A DNA stretch of 38,951 nucleotides, taken from the NCBI GenBank assembly GCA_902766835.1, contig CACXFC010000089.1, positions 1-38,951 of the forward strand, in the 5' to 3' direction. Of the stretch, positions 38,585 to 38,951 are shown piece after piece. A program made the translations under genes and the position numbers. Position 1 is the stretch's first letter. Every line of letters begins with the position of its first letter. This DNA comes from an uncultured Coriobacteriaceae bacterium. Lineage in GTDB: Bacteria > Actinomycetota > Coriobacteriia > Coriobacteriales > Atopobiaceae. The notes beneath the pieces were generated by a model that saw only the letters and a program-made list of their open reading frames with translations, was not told the origin of the DNA and made no database searches.

Positions 38585-38951
38585 CTAGCCGCGGCGCTCG
38601 GCAATCTCCTCGGTGATGGAGGCGACGAACTCCTCCAGCGTGCTGGGATGGGTCTCGTTGGAGCGGTCGCGGACGCTGATGTTGCCCGCCTCCTTCTCCT
38701 TCTCGCCCAGGATCAGCATGTATGGGACGCGGTCGATGCCACGGGCCTCGCGGATCTTGTAGCCGATCTTCTCGTCGCGCTCGTCCACCTTTACGCGGAC
38801 ACCCGCGGCGCGCAGCTTGGCGCCCACCTCGAGGGCGTACTCGCGCGTCTTCTCGGAGACAGGCAGCACCTTGACCTGGCAGGGGGCGAGCCAGGTGGGG
38901 AACTTGCCCGCGTACTGCTCGGTCAGCATGCCAATGAAGCGCTCGAAGCTG
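38585..38951 (-). CDS. thrS: Threonyl-tRNA synthetase, C-terminal part (5' end outside window)
   Basis: Charges tRNA-Thr with threonine. Only the last roughly 122 residues are present; the frame is open at the right edge. The visible part is the class II anticodon-binding domain, opening SFERFIGMLTEQYAGKFPTW and continuing QVKVLPVSEKTREYA, VKVDERDEKIGYKIREA and VPYMLILGEKE, all standard ThrS sequence. The catalytic core lies beyond the window. A terminator follows the stop. Confidence 0.95.
   Translation of the reverse strand, partial: SFERFIGMLTEQYAGKFPTWLAPCQVKVLPVSEKTREYALEVGAKLRAAGVRVKVDERDEKIGYKIREARGIDRVPYMLILGEKEKEAGNISVRDRSNETHPSTLEEFVASITEEIAERRG

Overview
The window is GC-rich, densely packed bacterial DNA. 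It most resembles a Gram-positive actinobacterium of the Coriobacteriia (Olsenella, Atopobium or Collinsella type). The evidence is the combination of arginine deiminase, ATP-type PEP carboxykinase, Pta and AckA for acetate production, a sortase-assembled pilus, UDP-galactopyranose mutase and an acyl-ACP thioesterase. The taxonomic reading is inferred from gene content and codon use, not from a marker gene. No rRNA, tRNA, CRISPR array, transposase or prophage was seen.

Layout. 1-899: 5' part of arginine deiminase (minus), then a 530-bp AT-rich intergenic region. 1430-5812: a polyphosphate kinase with unusual N- and C-terminal extensions and an Fe-S rRNA uracil methyltransferase. 5956-9901 (minus): S58 peptidase and Maf, then a family 2 glycosyltransferase and UDP-galactopyranose mutase (galactofuranose glycans). 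10099-14773: phosphotransacetylase, a SlyD-like prolyl isomerase with a metal-binding tail, PEP carboxykinase (minus) and an aldose epimerase. 15110-22711: a five-gene pilus operon with two paralogous pilins, a large multidomain pilin/adhesin, a class C sortase and a class B sortase. 22665-24991 (minus): Nudix hydrolase, acetate kinase and HIT protein. 25021-27501 (minus): exonuclease VII subunits and a membrane zinc metallopeptidase, probably one operon ending with the HIT gene. 27699-30919: RNase D, a diacylglycerol-kinase-family lipid kinase and the AzlC/AzlD exporter. 31092-34654: thioesterase, then DHFR, thymidylate synthase, a membrane protein and a degenerate Nudix protein. 34921-38951: a CDF metal exporter, a lipoprotein, a truncated MetY-like pseudoenzyme, an amphipathic-repeat protein and the 3' end of threonyl-tRNA synthetase.

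The genes form several functional sets. Energy and carbon: ArcA, Pta, AckA, PckA and Ppk. Surface: the pilus operon and the Glf/glycosyltransferase pair. Nucleotides: ThyA and DHFR, Maf, Nudix proteins and ExoVII.

The most noteworthy signals are the following. (1) The pilus locus mixes an LAQTG and two LPLTG sorting signals with sortases of two classes. (2) Long perfect inverted repeats lie between convergent genes: a 72-bp palindrome, a second copy of its 50-bp core, and an unrelated 34-bp-arm hairpin. (3) Some proteins have altered key residues: acetate kinase with Phe-to-Ala in the acetate pocket, a PLP-enzyme relative without its lysine, and a Nudix box missing glutamates. (4) A protein is built from 18- and 11-residue amphipathic helical repeats. 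(5) Nested inverted repeats that no recognised riboswitch family explains lie upstream of the pilus operon and between the degenerate Nudix gene and the CDF gene.
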